The notes under the pieces: generated by a model
Databases searched by the model: none
What the model saw: only the letters and a program-made list of their open reading frames with translations
Told to the model about the DNA's origin: nothing
NCBI GenBank assembly: GCA_037441125.1
Contig: JBBIST010000002.1
Span: 38,692 to 102,691 of the forward strand
Length of the DNA stretch: 64,000 bases
Direction of reading: 5' to 3'
Origin: JALHMQ01 sp037441125
Lineage (GTDB): Bacteria; Pseudomonadota; Gammaproteobacteria; Burkholderiales; Burkholderiaceae_F
Position numbers and translations under genes: made by a program
Shown: positions 1 through 7,065 of the stretch, piece after piece
Layout of the letters: the number at the start of each line of letters is the position of its first letter
How positions within the stretch are numbered: the first letter of the stretch is position 1

Positions 1-188
1 GTGGTCGCGCGGCTTAGGCCGGCAATGATGTGCAGCAGCGTGGACTTGCCGCAGCCCGAGCGCCCGACGATGGCCAGCGCCTCGCCGCGCGGCGAACACA
101 ACTCGATCTCGCTGAACACCAATGGGCCGCGGTTCGAGTAGCGAAAGCTCAAGCCCTCGATGTCGATGTTGACGCCGCGTATAGACAC
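1..188 (-). CDS. ABC transporter ATP-binding protein, N-terminal part (cut by window start)
   Basis: Only the first 62 codons are in the window; the gene runs off the left edge. The start is taken as GTG at 188-186, preceded by an AAAGGG ribosome-binding site. The Walker A motif GRSGCGKST is clear, so this is an ABC ATPase subunit that energises a membrane importer. The short beta-strand region before Walker A resembles the nitrate/sulfonate/taurine/cyanate (SsuB/TauB/CynD) group, but so little sequence cannot fix the substrate. It lies on the same strand, 92 bp downstream of the thiocyanate-hydrolase chaperone gene, so an uptake system for thiocyanate or a related nitrogen/sulfur compound is a reasonable inference. 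The permease and binding protein are not visible. Confidence 0.85.
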   Translation of the reverse strand, partial: MSIRGVNIDIEGLSFRYSNRGPLVFSEIELCSPRGEALAIVGRSGCGKSTLLHIIAGLSRAT

Positions 189-280
189 CGATCATCCCTT
201 TCTCGAACTGCGGGGCGGCCGGCCGAGCGCGCGCGCGGCGTCACGCCACTCGTCGGATAGCGCGCGGGCCGTCTCTCTTG

Positions 281-706
281 TCAGGCGGCCGACAGTCGCT
301 CGTGTACCTTGCGCAGCCGCTCTGCGAGGCTCGCCTCGTCAATGAGGCCGCGCTTGATCAGCGAGTGCGCCAGCGCCAGCACCTGGCGCTCGGGGAATGG
401 CACATCCTTGTAGAGCGTGGCGGCCAACTCGTCCTCCTCCCAGCGCCGCTCGAGCGCCGGCAGCGGCGCGTCGAGGTCGGCGCGGTCGGAGCGGCCGGCG
501 AGCCAGTGCTTCTCGGCCGCATCGGCCGACGAACAGGTGCCGGCGCCGAGCGCCTCGCACATGCCCTCGAGGCTGGTCTTCCACGGCGGATCCGGGTTGG
601 TGACGCCGTACTGCTGCGCCAGATCGCCCCAGGTGCGGCCGTGCGACTTGATATCCTCAAGCAGAGGCACCGGAGTCCACTCGGCGCCTTGCGGTGTCGC
701 GACCAT
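281..706 (-). CDS. P15K-like thiocyanate hydrolase / nitrile hydratase accessory protein
   Basis: 141 residues. The C-terminal half (FPERQVLALAHSLIKRG followed by an amphipathic helix) matches the accessory fold shared by nitrile-hydratase activators (p14K) and the N-terminal part of nitrile-hydratase beta subunits, where a loading chaperone holds the metal subunit. In Thiobacillus thioparus the equivalent gene, P15K, lies directly after the gamma-subunit gene and helps insert cobalt. Here it starts 11 bp after the gamma-subunit stop, which is the same arrangement. The protein has two cysteines (GMCEALGAGTCSS) around residues 49-58 that could contact metal; that is inference. Expected to be cytoplasmic and cotranscribed with the three subunit genes upstream. 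Confidence 0.8.
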   Translation of the reverse strand: MVATPQGAEWTPVPLLEDIKSHGRTWGDLAQQYGVTNPDPPWKTSLEGMCEALGAGTCSSADAAEKHWLAGRSDRADLDAPLPALERRWEEDELAATLYKDVPFPERQVLALAHSLIKRGLIDEASLAERLRKVHERLSAA

Positions 707-717
707 CTCGCTCGCTC

Positions 718-1431
718 CTAGTGGTGCGCCGGGTTTTTAGCCAGATGCAGCGGCATCTTGACGTTGCTCGTCACGCCGGGCCGCGGCTGCGCCACGCCGA
801 TCAGGCAATCGCGCGTGACGATCGCGGTCAACTGATCCTCGTTCCAGCCTTCGGTGCCAGCGGGGCGCAGCGGCATCACGATGAAGCGGCACTTCTGGTT
901 CGAGTCCTCGACGCGCACCTCCACCTCGGGTGGCAGCACGAGGCCGAACTCGGCGAGAACCTGGCGCGGCCAGCGCACGAGGCGGCGGCGATAGTTCGGC
1001 GTGCGGTACCATTCAGGCTGAAAGCCGAGAATCGGCCGCGGGTAGCACGAGCACAGCGTACAGACCACCACGTGCTTGACCCGGGGCGTGTCCTCGAGCA
1101 CGCGCAGGTCGGTGTAGTCGCTCGGGGTACCGAAGCCGGTTGGGTTGAGCCAGTTCACACCGACCGCGAGGCTCGCCTTGATCGCATCGGTGAGGGCGAG
1201 CTTCTTGTACTCTGGGTCGAGCCATGCCTTAGCCACCAAGCGGGCGGCCGGTGTCGGGCCGATGTGCTCCGCGAATTCGGTGAACTTGCGGTGGTCCTCG
1301 GCGGTGAACAGCCCCTTCTCGATGGCAAGTTCGCGCACCGCGATCTCCAGCGCCTCGAAGTCGCTGATCTCGTCTACCATCGGCGCGGCGGGGTGCGCGT
1401 GGCCGTGGTCATGGTCGTGTTTGCTTGACAT
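718..1431 (-). CDS. scnC: Thiocyanate hydrolase gamma subunit (nitrile hydratase alpha family)
   Basis: 237 residues from the ATG at 1431, which has an AGAGGAC ribosome-binding site. It carries the metal-claw motif VCTLCSCYPRP with C124, C127 and C129. In this family these cysteines, two of them oxidised after translation, and two backbone amides hold a non-corrin Co(III); Thr after the first Cys is typical of cobalt rather than iron enzymes. The enzyme hydrolyses thiocyanate to carbonyl sulfide and ammonia. The length (237 versus 243 in T. thioparus) and the split of the nitrile-hydratase beta chain into two small genes upstream favour thiocyanate hydrolase over nitrile hydratase. The N terminus is His/Asp-rich (SKHDHDHGHAH), possibly a metal-capture tail. 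An in-frame ATG-less extension exists upstream, but the ribosome-binding site supports the chosen start. Confidence 0.88.
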   Translation of the reverse strand: MSSKHDHDHGHAHPAAPMVDEISDFEALEIAVRELAIEKGLFTAEDHRKFTEFAEHIGPTPAARLVAKAWLDPEYKKLALTDAIKASLAVGVNWLNPTGFGTPSDYTDLRVLEDTPRVKHVVVCTLCSCYPRPILGFQPEWYRTPNYRRRLVRWPRQVLAEFGLVLPPEVEVRVEDSNQKCRFIVMPLRPAGTEGWNEDQLTAIVTRDCLIGVAQPRPGVTSNVKMPLHLAKNPAHH

Positions 1432-1454
1432 TCGAATCGTCCTCTGTGCGTGGG

Positions 1455-1814
1455 TCAGGCTGCCTCGAGCCAACGCTCGGAGAATTCGGTCTGCAGCGTG
1501 TCGTTGGCGAAGGCGTCCGGGTACTCGGGCCACAGATCCTTCTGCTTGAAGCGCACGATGTAGAACCACTCGGGCTTGTCGACGTGGCCCCACGCCTCGT
1601 CTTCGGGCGCCGGGCTTTCGTGCGTGACGACGGCCACATGGCCCACGGCGCCGCGCGTGTACGTCTGGCAGCGCGTGTAGAACACGTCCGGCAGATCGCG
1701 GATGCGCACGCGATCACCGACCTTGAATTTCGCCGGGCCGCAGGTGCCCTTGAAGCACTGCGGGTCGCCCTTGCCGGTGGCGATCTTTGCGTGATGGGTC
1801 CTATCGTGAGACAT
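1455..1814 (-). CDS. scnA: Thiocyanate hydrolase alpha subunit (nitrile hydratase beta C-terminal-like)
   Basis: 119 residues, matching the small alpha subunit (126 residues) of Thiobacillus thiocyanate hydrolase and the C-terminal SH3-like barrel of nitrile-hydratase beta subunits. Supporting segments are KFKVGDRVRIRDLP, TRGAVGHVAVV and EWFYIVRFKQKDLWPE, the usual barrel strands of this family. It contributes to the active-site wall and to the alpha-beta-gamma heterotrimer rather than binding metal itself. Its start overlaps the end of the beta-subunit gene by 14 bp and its stop lies 23 bp before the gamma gene, so translational coupling in a beta-alpha-gamma operon is likely. Confidence 0.88.
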   Translation of the reverse strand: MSHDRTHHAKIATGKGDPQCFKGTCGPAKFKVGDRVRIRDLPDVFYTRCQTYTRGAVGHVAVVTHESPAPEDEAWGHVDKPEWFYIVRFKQKDLWPEYPDAFANDTLQTEFSERWLEAA

Positions 1815-2238
1815 GGCGCTTCTTCACCTCGTCGATCTTGTTGATCAGTTCCGTGAGCGTGATGTGCTCGCGGTCCACCAGGATGCGCGCGGCCGACAGC
1901 AGCCAGCGGCCGTAGTACGGCAGGCCGAGATACATCGTCTGGCCGAGGTCGACGTTCTGCTTGCGCCGGCGCTCCTCGGCGCACCAGACGCCGCGCCAGG
2001 CCAGGCACTCGCAGGTGACGTAGGCGCGCGCGCCCCACGCCTCGTCCTGGGTTTCTTCCCAAGCGACCGGGATGTCGGGCTCGCCGCCGATGTCGTGCGA
2101 CGAGCGCGTGTAGGCCCGGTACAGTTCATGCGTGATGGCGTCGGGGTACGGCGCGTGCGTGGGCCGGTGCAGCGCCGGCTGCATCTGACCGACGAGGTTC
2201 AGATGATTCAGCACCGCCTTCCTGGTGTCAGACGTCAT
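1801..2238 (-). CDS. scnB: Thiocyanate hydrolase beta subunit (nitrile hydratase beta N-terminal-like)
   Basis: 145 residues. It is the helical partner corresponding to the N-terminal part of nitrile-hydratase beta chains (segments PYYGRWLLSAARILVDRE and EEVKK-like C-terminal helix), close to the 157 residues known for thiocyanate hydrolase beta. First gene of the operon; an AGGAG ribosome-binding site lies about 10 bases before the ATG at 2238. Transcription should start in the 130-bp gap shared with the divergent CynR-like regulator. Cysteines in CECLAWRGVWCAEE are notable but their role is unknown. Confidence 0.85.
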   Translation of the reverse strand: MTSDTRKAVLNHLNLVGQMQPALHRPTHAPYPDAITHELYRAYTRSSHDIGGEPDIPVAWEETQDEAWGARAYVTCECLAWRGVWCAEERRRKQNVDLGQTMYLGLPYYGRWLLSAARILVDREHITLTELINKIDEVKKRHVSR

Positions 2239-2295
2239 GGACGTTCATCTCCTGGTTCGTTCTAGCGTGCCGGTGTAGTCGCCCATTGCGGGTGG

Positions 2296-2315
2296 GCTTG
2301 GCTAGTATTACAAGC
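2296..2315. promoter_or_regulatory. Candidate LysR-type operator between scnB and cynR-like gene
   Basis: The sequence GCTTG-N10-CAAGC is a 5-bp inverted repeat with an AT-rich centre (gctagtatta) inside the 130-bp gap between divergent genes. It contains T-N11-A spacing, as LysR-family recognition sites do, and lies 54-73 bp upstream of the regulator start. The assignment to the adjacent regulator is inference from position and symmetry. Confidence 0.4.
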
Positions 2316-2368
2316 TCGCATGGCACATGTCCAAGATGGATTTCTTCTCCGCTGGATAGGCAACCCTT

Positions 2369-3334
2369 ATGAAGTCGAGGCTGGTGTTTCCCCGTTCGAT
2401 CCGCTACCTGCTTGCGGTGGCCGAACACCAGAGCTTCACGCGTGCGGCCGAGGCCCTGCACGTCTCGCAGCCGACACTGTCGCAGCAGATCCGGCTGCTC
2501 GAGAAAGTGCTCGACGCGCAGCTGCTCGATCGCAGCGGTAGGGTTACGCGCCTCACCGACGCTGGCTACGTCTATCTCGAGCACGCGCGCAAGGCGCTGG
2601 CGGAGCTCGAGGCCGGCACGCGCGCGATTCATGCGGTGCAGGACCTCACCCGAGGGAATCTACGGATAGGAATGACCCCGATCACCGAGTTCCTCGCGAC
2701 GCCGCTGCTGGAGCACTTCGTCGCGCAGTACCCGGGCATCGCTCTGTCGGCTGAGGAGATGTCGCAGCACGAGATCGAATCGTGTGTGGCCTGCGACGAG
2801 ATTGACATCGGCATCGTGTTCTCGGGCTCGCTGGCCTCCGAGTCGATGTCCGCCGCTCTCGAGCAGGAACTGCTGTTCGTCGAGGCGATCGGTCTGGCGT
2901 TCGGTTCGCGTCATGAGCTAGCACGGCAGCAGCGCTCGTTGATCGACGCGGCCGAACTCGAGCGCCAGCCGTTGGTGCTGCTGTCAAGCAAGTTCGCGCT
3001 CAGACGCCATTTCGACCTGTACTGCCTGGAGTACGGCATCGCGCCGCGCGTGGCGATCGAGACCAACTCGCTGAACATGCTGGTGCAGTCGGTGCGACTC
3101 GACCGCCTCGTCACCGTGCTGCCGATGTCGATGGCGCAGCTGTGGCCCGGGATGCAGTTCCTGCCGCTGCTGCCGCAGATGCCGCATCACTCGATCGCGC
3201 TGATCTGTCGGCGCGGCACCTACCGCAGCGCAGCGAGCCTGGCTTTCGGCGAGATGGCGATGCGCTGGAGCGCAGAACGCCGCAGCGCGACAGCCTTGCC
3301 GCAGGCGGTGAGCACCGAGGTGGCAGTCGACTGA
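2369..3334 (+). CDS. CynR-like LysR-family transcriptional regulator
   Basis: 321 residues. Residues about 8-68 form the LysR winged helix (FTRAAEALHVSQPTLSQQIRLLE, split here as FTRAAEALHVSQPTLSQQI and RLLE), followed by a linker helix and a two-lobe periplasmic-binding-fold effector domain. The closest family I recognise is CynR of the E. coli cyanate operon: shared pieces include LAVAEH-SFTRAA, DLTRGNLRIGMTP, EMSQ-EIE and LVLLSSKFA-R. CynR senses cyanate. Here the gene is divergent from thiocyanate hydrolase and 0.85 kb from a cyanase remnant, so the effector may be cyanate or thiocyanate. Note that the ribosome-binding site before the ATG is weak. Confidence 0.88.
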   Translation: MKSRLVFPRSIRYLLAVAEHQSFTRAAEALHVSQPTLSQQIRLLEKVLDAQLLDRSGRVTRLTDAGYVYLEHARKALAELEAGTRAIHAVQDLTRGNLRIGMTPITEFLATPLLEHFVAQYPGIALSAEEMSQHEIESCVACDEIDIGIVFSGSLASESMSAALEQELLFVEAIGLAFGSRHELARQQRSLIDAAELERQPLVLLSSKFALRRHFDLYCLEYGIAPRVAIETNSLNMLVQSVRLDRLVTVLPMSMAQLWPGMQFLPLLPQMPHHSIALICRRGTYRSAASLAFGEMAMRWSAERRSATALPQAVSTEVAVD

Positions 3335-3348
3335 CCGCCAGCACCGCA

Positions 3349-4173
3349 TCAGCGCTTGCGCAGGTAGTAGGTGTAGTAGCTGCAGGAGGCAAAGAATTCG
3401 CCCTCCTGCATCGCGCGGCACAGCTCCGCGAGCCAGGTGTCGACCTCGGCCTGCGTCGCCAGGCCGCCGGCGACGATGTAAGGCGCATAGGTGTCAACGA
3501 ACGACTTGAAGTAGCTCGCCCGGCCAATCTCGGCCACCGAGTCGCCGCGGGTGCCAGTCAGTTCGAGTCCGAGCGCGGGCGCGAGGCTTGGCAGCTCACC
3601 CATCACGTGCGGGTTGGCAAAGCTCGCCGTCACCAGCGCATTGTCCATGCGGCGACCGAAGGCGCGGTCGGGGTGCCGGAAGGTCATCGACGAGTAGTCG
3701 CCGTCGAACACCACCATTAGCCCGCCGGGCTTCAGCACGCGCGCCATCTCGGCCAGCACCGCGCGCGGATGGCCGACGTGGCTCAGGAGCGTGTGCGCGA
3801 AGACGGCATCGAAGCAAGCATCGGCTAGCGTGAGCGACTGGGCGTCGCCAACCTCGAAAGCGAAGCGCTCCGGCGGCAGGCCCGCCTCGCGCGCGAAGCA
3901 CCGCGCCGCTGCGACAAACACCGGGCTGTGGTCCACGCCCAACACCGTGGCCTCGAAGCCAGGCCGCGCAGCGAGAGCACGCACCATCGCGCCGGTGCCG
4001 CAGCCGATCTCAAGTAGGTGTGCCGAGGCTGCATGCGGCAACTCGTGCGCGTACTGCTCGAACAGGCGCGTGAACACCGCGTCCTTCGCGCGTGCCTCCA
4101 GCCGCGCGACGAGGCGCTGCACGGACTCGGCCCCGAGCTCGTTGACAAAGCGGTGCGGATCGCGCGCGCTCAT
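3349..4173 (-). CDS. Class I SAM-dependent methyltransferase
   Basis: 274 residues with a complete Rossmann methyltransferase core: motif I LLEIGCGTGAMV at about residues 53-64, an acidic residue after strand 2 (GVDHSP), the GDAQSL motif and the FDAVFAHTLLSH / RVLKPGGLMVVFDGDYSS segment. It belongs to the broad UbiE/Methyltransf_11 group that methylates small molecules. The substrate cannot be read from sequence. It converges with the CynR-like gene (14-bp gap) and lies 13 bp downstream of the cyanase remnant, so it may once have been cotranscribed with cynS. Confidence 0.85.
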   Translation of the reverse strand: MSARDPHRFVNELGAESVQRLVARLEARAKDAVFTRLFEQYAHELPHAASAHLLEIGCGTGAMVRALAARPGFEATVLGVDHSPVFVAAARCFAREAGLPPERFAFEVGDAQSLTLADACFDAVFAHTLLSHVGHPRAVLAEMARVLKPGGLMVVFDGDYSSMTFRHPDRAFGRRMDNALVTASFANPHVMGELPSLAPALGLELTGTRGDSVAEIGRASYFKSFVDTYAPYIVAGGLATQAEVDTWLAELCRAMQEGEFFASCSYYTYYLRKR

Positions 4174-4186
4174 CGCGCTGCCGGCG

Positions 4187-4388
4187 TTACCAGGGCCTGT
4201 ACGACAGGAACTTGCCCGACAAAGTTGCGCGCACTGGGGCGACCTTGGGGTCAGGCTCGCGTTTGACCTTCATGCTGCAGTCGTTCGCACTCAAAATGGC
4301 GTCGACAAACTCCTCGTCCATGAGGTTCTTGATCGTCTCGCAGTAGACGCCCACCATCTCATATCTGCGGCACCTCGGACTTGTTCAT
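4187..4388 (-). pseudogene. cynS: Cyanase remnant with internal deletion
   Basis: The ATG at 4388, preceded by a CGGAG ribosome-binding site, opens MNKSEVPQI and then meets a stop. One frame over, immediately downstream, the reading continues RYEMVGVYCETIKNLMDEEF through LSGKFLSYRPW and a TAA at 4187. This second part aligns along its whole length with the C terminus of cyanase (E. coli YEMLQVYGTTLKALVHEKF ... ITLDGKYLPTKPF), and MNKSEV resembles cyanase N termini. About 85 central codons, including the helical N-terminal domain, are missing. The three catalytic residues known in E. coli (Arg96, Glu99, Ser122) all have counterparts here (RRYE, LSAN), so the loss is a deletion of the body of the gene rather than of the active site. 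Not expected to make an active cyanase. Confidence 0.85.
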
Positions 4389-4754
4389 AGTCTGCTCCGG
4401 GTGATGTCGGCAATGGTGTCGGCTGCTACGCTTGGCGTCCACAACGAATTCTCGATGAACTCCATAAGCTGCGGCTATGCGTCGCCGGTCACGATCGGTC
4501 GATCTCGCCTTTCCATGACCGCTGCCGCAAGCGTCAACTCTGGCCTCGGCAGCGCCGGTTCGGTCGGACCCGAAGTTCGCTCGATGCACCGGTCGCAGAA
4601 CCGCAGCCCCTGCTCCCAGTCGAAACCCAGGTGGCGCGCTAGCGCGAGGTGCGCCTGGGTCTCGACCCCGGCCGGTCCGGGCGGCGGATCGCGCAGCGCC
4701 AGCGGCAGACGCGGAACCGATGCCCGCTCGCGCCTGTCTTCGGAGAGATTGCCG
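4389..4754 (-). other. Intergenic stretch with a start-less protein-like frame
   Basis: No convincing gene occupies these 366 bp. On the minus strand, the frame ending at 4475 reads like protein rather than an antisense shadow (LALARHLGFDWEQGL, RFCDRCIER), but no start codon with a ribosome-binding site exists outside the opposing msrB gene. It could be a remnant of a lost gene or chance. The plus-strand part nearest msrB carries that gene's GGAGAG ribosome-binding site. Confidence 0.3.
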
Positions 4755-5156
4755 ATGAAACACGACGAAAAGTCCGACGACCCCTGGCGCCAGCGCCTGT
4801 CGCCTCTGGAGTTCGAGGTCACGCGCCGCAAGGCGACCGAGCCCGCGTTCAGCGGTCGCTACTGGGACCACCACGAGCGTGGCATTTACCGCTGCGTATG
4901 CTGCGGCACGGCCCTGTTCGCGTCGGACACCAAGTTCGACTCGGGCTGCGGCTGGCCGAGCTACTTCGAGCCGGTCGCAGCCGACTGCGTCCGTCAGGCG
5001 CGCGACGCGAGTCACGGCATGATCCGCACCGAGATCCTGTGCAATCGCTGCGATGCGCATCTCGGCCACGTGTTCCCCGACGGGCCACCGCCGACCGGTC
5101 TGCGCTACTGCATCAATTCGGCGGCGCTGCGCTTCGAAGCGACACCAGGCGAGTGA
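4755..5156 (+). CDS. msrB: Peptide-methionine (R)-S-oxide reductase MsrB
   Basis: 133 residues from the ATG at 4755 with GGAGAG nine bases upstream. It repairs methionine-R-sulfoxide in oxidised proteins, with thioredoxin as reductant. All family marks are present: two CxxC zinc sites (C47/C50 in YRCVCCG and C96/C99 in ILCNRCD), the GWPSY substrate loop, the HLGHVFPDG signature and the catalytic C119 in RYCINSAALRF. Length is normal for the stand-alone bacterial enzyme. A longer frame opens upstream at 4401 but it is low-complexity and lacks a ribosome-binding site. Confidence 0.95.
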   Translation: MKHDEKSDDPWRQRLSPLEFEVTRRKATEPAFSGRYWDHHERGIYRCVCCGTALFASDTKFDSGCGWPSYFEPVAADCVRQARDASHGMIRTEILCNRCDAHLGHVFPDGPPPTGLRYCINSAALRFEATPGE

Positions 5157-5261
5157 CGGTCGCAGCAAGCCACCGCCCTGCCCTTGCGCGCCGCCGCCGA
5201 CGGCGCTGACCCGACCCTGCTCGCAGGCCAGCGGCGGCAGCCATCGACCCAGGAGATCTCC

Positions 5262-5570
5262 ATGCCCGACCCGACCACCCCCGATCGCATCCGCCAGCGA
5301 TTGCACGCGCTGCAGCCGCTGCAGATCGAAGTCGACGACGACAGCGCGCAGCACGCCGGCCACGAGGGGGCGCGCCGCGGCGGCGGCCACTACCGGTTGC
5401 GCCTGGTCAGCGCGCGCTTCCAGGGACTTTCCCGAATGGCGCGCCATCGCCTTGTGTATGATGCCCTTGGCCCCATGATGCGCGACGAGATCCACGCGCT
5501 ATCCATGTCGCTGCACTCGCCCGAGGAAGCACGTGGCGACGTGGCCCCTACCCCCTCGCAAGGACCCTGA
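5262..5570 (+). CDS. BolA/IbaG family protein
   Basis: 102 residues from the ATG at 5262, with an AGGAG ribosome-binding site. The BolA signature is present: RIRQRLHALQPLQIEV, HYRLRLVSARFQGLSRMARHR and the IHALSMSLHSPEE end. BolA proteins bind [2Fe-2S] clusters together with monothiol glutaredoxins and act in iron-sulfur trafficking and stress physiology. Its stop is 4 bp before the parvulin start, so the two are cotranscribed; the bolA-ppiC pair is common in betaproteobacteria. Confidence 0.88.
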   Translation: MPDPTTPDRIRQRLHALQPLQIEVDDDSAQHAGHEGARRGGGHYRLRLVSARFQGLSRMARHRLVYDALGPMMRDEIHALSMSLHSPEEARGDVAPTPSQGP

Positions 5571-5574
5571 GCAG

Positions 5575-6342
5575 ATGTATCGCGCGATTGTCTTCGTTTC
5601 GCTGGCGCTTGCCGCCTCCAGCGTGCTGGCCCAGAACATTGCCACCGTCAACAACCGGCCGATTCCCAAGTCCCGCGAGGACGCCTGGGTCAAGCAGATG
5701 CAGCAGCAGGGCCAGCACGACTCGTCGCAGTTGCGCGAGATGGTCAAGCAGGAGCTGATCCGGCGCGAGGTCTTCCTGCAGGAAGCGAGCCGCCGCGGCC
5801 TGGCCGAGAAGCCCGACGTCAAGTTCCAGCTCGACGTGCAGCGCCAGAACACGCTGATCCAGGCGCTGATGCGCGACGAACTCGAGCGCCGGCCGGTCAC
5901 CGACGCCGAGATCAAGAAACTGTACGAGGAACAGAAGGCCAAGGCCGGTTCGCGCGAGTTCCGCGCGCGCCACATCCTGCTCGAGAAGGAAGACGAAGCG
6001 CGCGCGATCGTCGAGCAGTTGCGGCGCGGGGCGAAGTTCGAGGAACTGGCCAAGCGCAGCAAGGATCCGGGTTCGGCCGCCAAAGGTGGCGATCTCGACT
6101 GGGCCAGCCCGGACGCCTACGTCAAGCCCTTTGCCGATGCCCTGGTGAAGCTGGAGAAGGGCAAGTTCACCGAGCAACCGGTGCAGACCCAGTTCGGCTG
6201 GCACGTGATCCGGCTCGACGACACGCGCGAGGCGCAGTTCCCGCCGCTCGAGCAGGTGCAGGGCCAGATCCGCGAGATGCTGCAGCAGCAGCGCGTCCAG
6301 GCCTTCGCTGCCGAGCTGCAGAGCAAGGCTCGGATCCGCTAG
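5575..6342 (+). CDS. Periplasmic parvulin-type peptidyl-prolyl isomerase
   Basis: 255 residues. The first about 19 residues form a Sec signal peptide (IVFVSLALAASSVLAQ), so the protein acts in the periplasm. A SurA/PrsA-like N-terminal helical domain (about 20-130) precedes one parvulin domain (about 130-225: ARHILLEKE, GSAAKGGDLDW, VKPFADA, TQFGWHVIRLDD). It probably isomerises proline bonds and chaperones outer-membrane proteins. Only one parvulin domain is present, against two in SurA and one in PrsA/PpiC types. Start chosen at 5575, as the upstream extension is cytoplasmic-looking and would hide the signal peptide. Confidence 0.92.
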   Translation: MYRAIVFVSLALAASSVLAQNIATVNNRPIPKSREDAWVKQMQQQGQHDSSQLREMVKQELIRREVFLQEASRRGLAEKPDVKFQLDVQRQNTLIQALMRDELERRPVTDAEIKKLYEEQKAKAGSREFRARHILLEKEDEARAIVEQLRRGAKFEELAKRSKDPGSAAKGGDLDWASPDAYVKPFADALVKLEKGKFTEQPVQTQFGWHVIRLDDTREAQFPPLEQVQGQIREMLQQQRVQAFAAELQSKARIR

Positions 6343-6365
6343 CGCGCCTCAAGCCGCTGATCGAC

Positions 6366-6392
6366 GAAAGGGGCGCCGCGGCGCCCCGTTTC
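6366..6392. terminator. Bidirectional hairpin terminator between convergent genes
   Basis: A perfect 18-bp palindrome, GGGGCGCCGCGGCGCCCC at 6370-6387, flanked by GAAA on the left and GTTTC on the right. It lies midway between the parvulin gene stop (6342) and the stop of the convergent outer-membrane gene (6431), so it can end transcription from both sides. Confidence 0.7.
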
Positions 6393-6430
6393 GCTGGCGG
6401 TCGCGTCCCCGATCGAGTCGGGGACAGGCT

Positions 6431-6928
6431 CTAGAAGCGGAACTGAGCGCCGAGACTGATCACGTCGCCGCCCTCGCCGCCGATGCTCTCCACCTCGACC
6501 CGCAGCGAGACCTGCGGGCTGACCGCGAAACGCACGCCGACGCCGGCGCCCAGCTCGAGGCTGGTATCGGAGGCCGTGAAGGTGGCAGCGCGCACTTCCG
6601 AGTCGACGTAATAGACGCCGACCTTGCCGAAGGCCGAGACCTGCGGACTGAGCGGCAGCTTGCCGACCAGCGAGCCGCCCAGAGCCCAGGCCTCGGTGGT
6701 GGTCGCGCGATGGGTCTTCGAACCGAAGTCGATGTAGCTCGCCTCCCAGCCCCATTGCGGGGTCAGCGACTGCCCGCCGTAGATCTTGAGCGTGGTATCC
6801 AGGTCGGAGTCGCCGATGGCGACTCCAAGATAGCTTCCCCAGTCGGCGGCGCGTGCCTGCGCGTGCGCCGGTAGGGCTGCCAGCGATCCCGCCGTGAGCA
6901 GGGCTGCGACTGCAAGTGGCTTGAGCAT
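6431..6928 (-). CDS. Small outer-membrane beta-barrel protein (OmpA-like/OmpW-like fold)
   Basis: 165 residues from the ATG at 6928, with a strong GGAGGT ribosome-binding site. A signal peptide ends at about residue 23 (PAHAQA). The rest is alternating hydrophobic strands typical of an 8-stranded barrel (YLGVAIGDSDLD, WGWEASYIDFG, FGKVGVYYVDSE, LELGAGVGVRFAV) and ends in FRF, the C-terminal aromatic signal recognised by BamA. No periplasmic peptidoglycan-binding domain follows. Function unknown; adhesion, porin or structural roles are possible. Confidence 0.8.
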   Translation of the reverse strand: MLKPLAVAALLTAGSLAALPAHAQARAADWGSYLGVAIGDSDLDTTLKIYGGQSLTPQWGWEASYIDFGSKTHRATTTEAWALGGSLVGKLPLSPQVSAFGKVGVYYVDSEVRAATFTASDTSLELGAGVGVRFAVSPQVSLRVEVESIGGEGGDVISLGAQFRF

Positions 6929-7065
6929 GTCTGACCTCCGTGGTGAACGCCCGGACGATTCGGTGACCGCCCGCGACGGCTCTGGCACTGTAGCCGCCGC
7001 CTGCACGCCGGTGCTGCGTTCGCACAAATGGACGTCGCCAGGATTGCCCGAAACGCGTTACTGGT

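Noticed and set aside
718..2238. Nitrile hydratase assignment for the metalloenzyme
   Set aside because: The beta chain is split in two short genes and subunit lengths (145, 119, 237) fit thiocyanate hydrolase better; kept as a lesser alternative.
4359..5495. 378-codon minus frame running from bolA through msrB to the cyanase start
   Set aside because: It only becomes protein-like in its last nine codons (MNKSEVPQI), which belong to the cyanase remnant.
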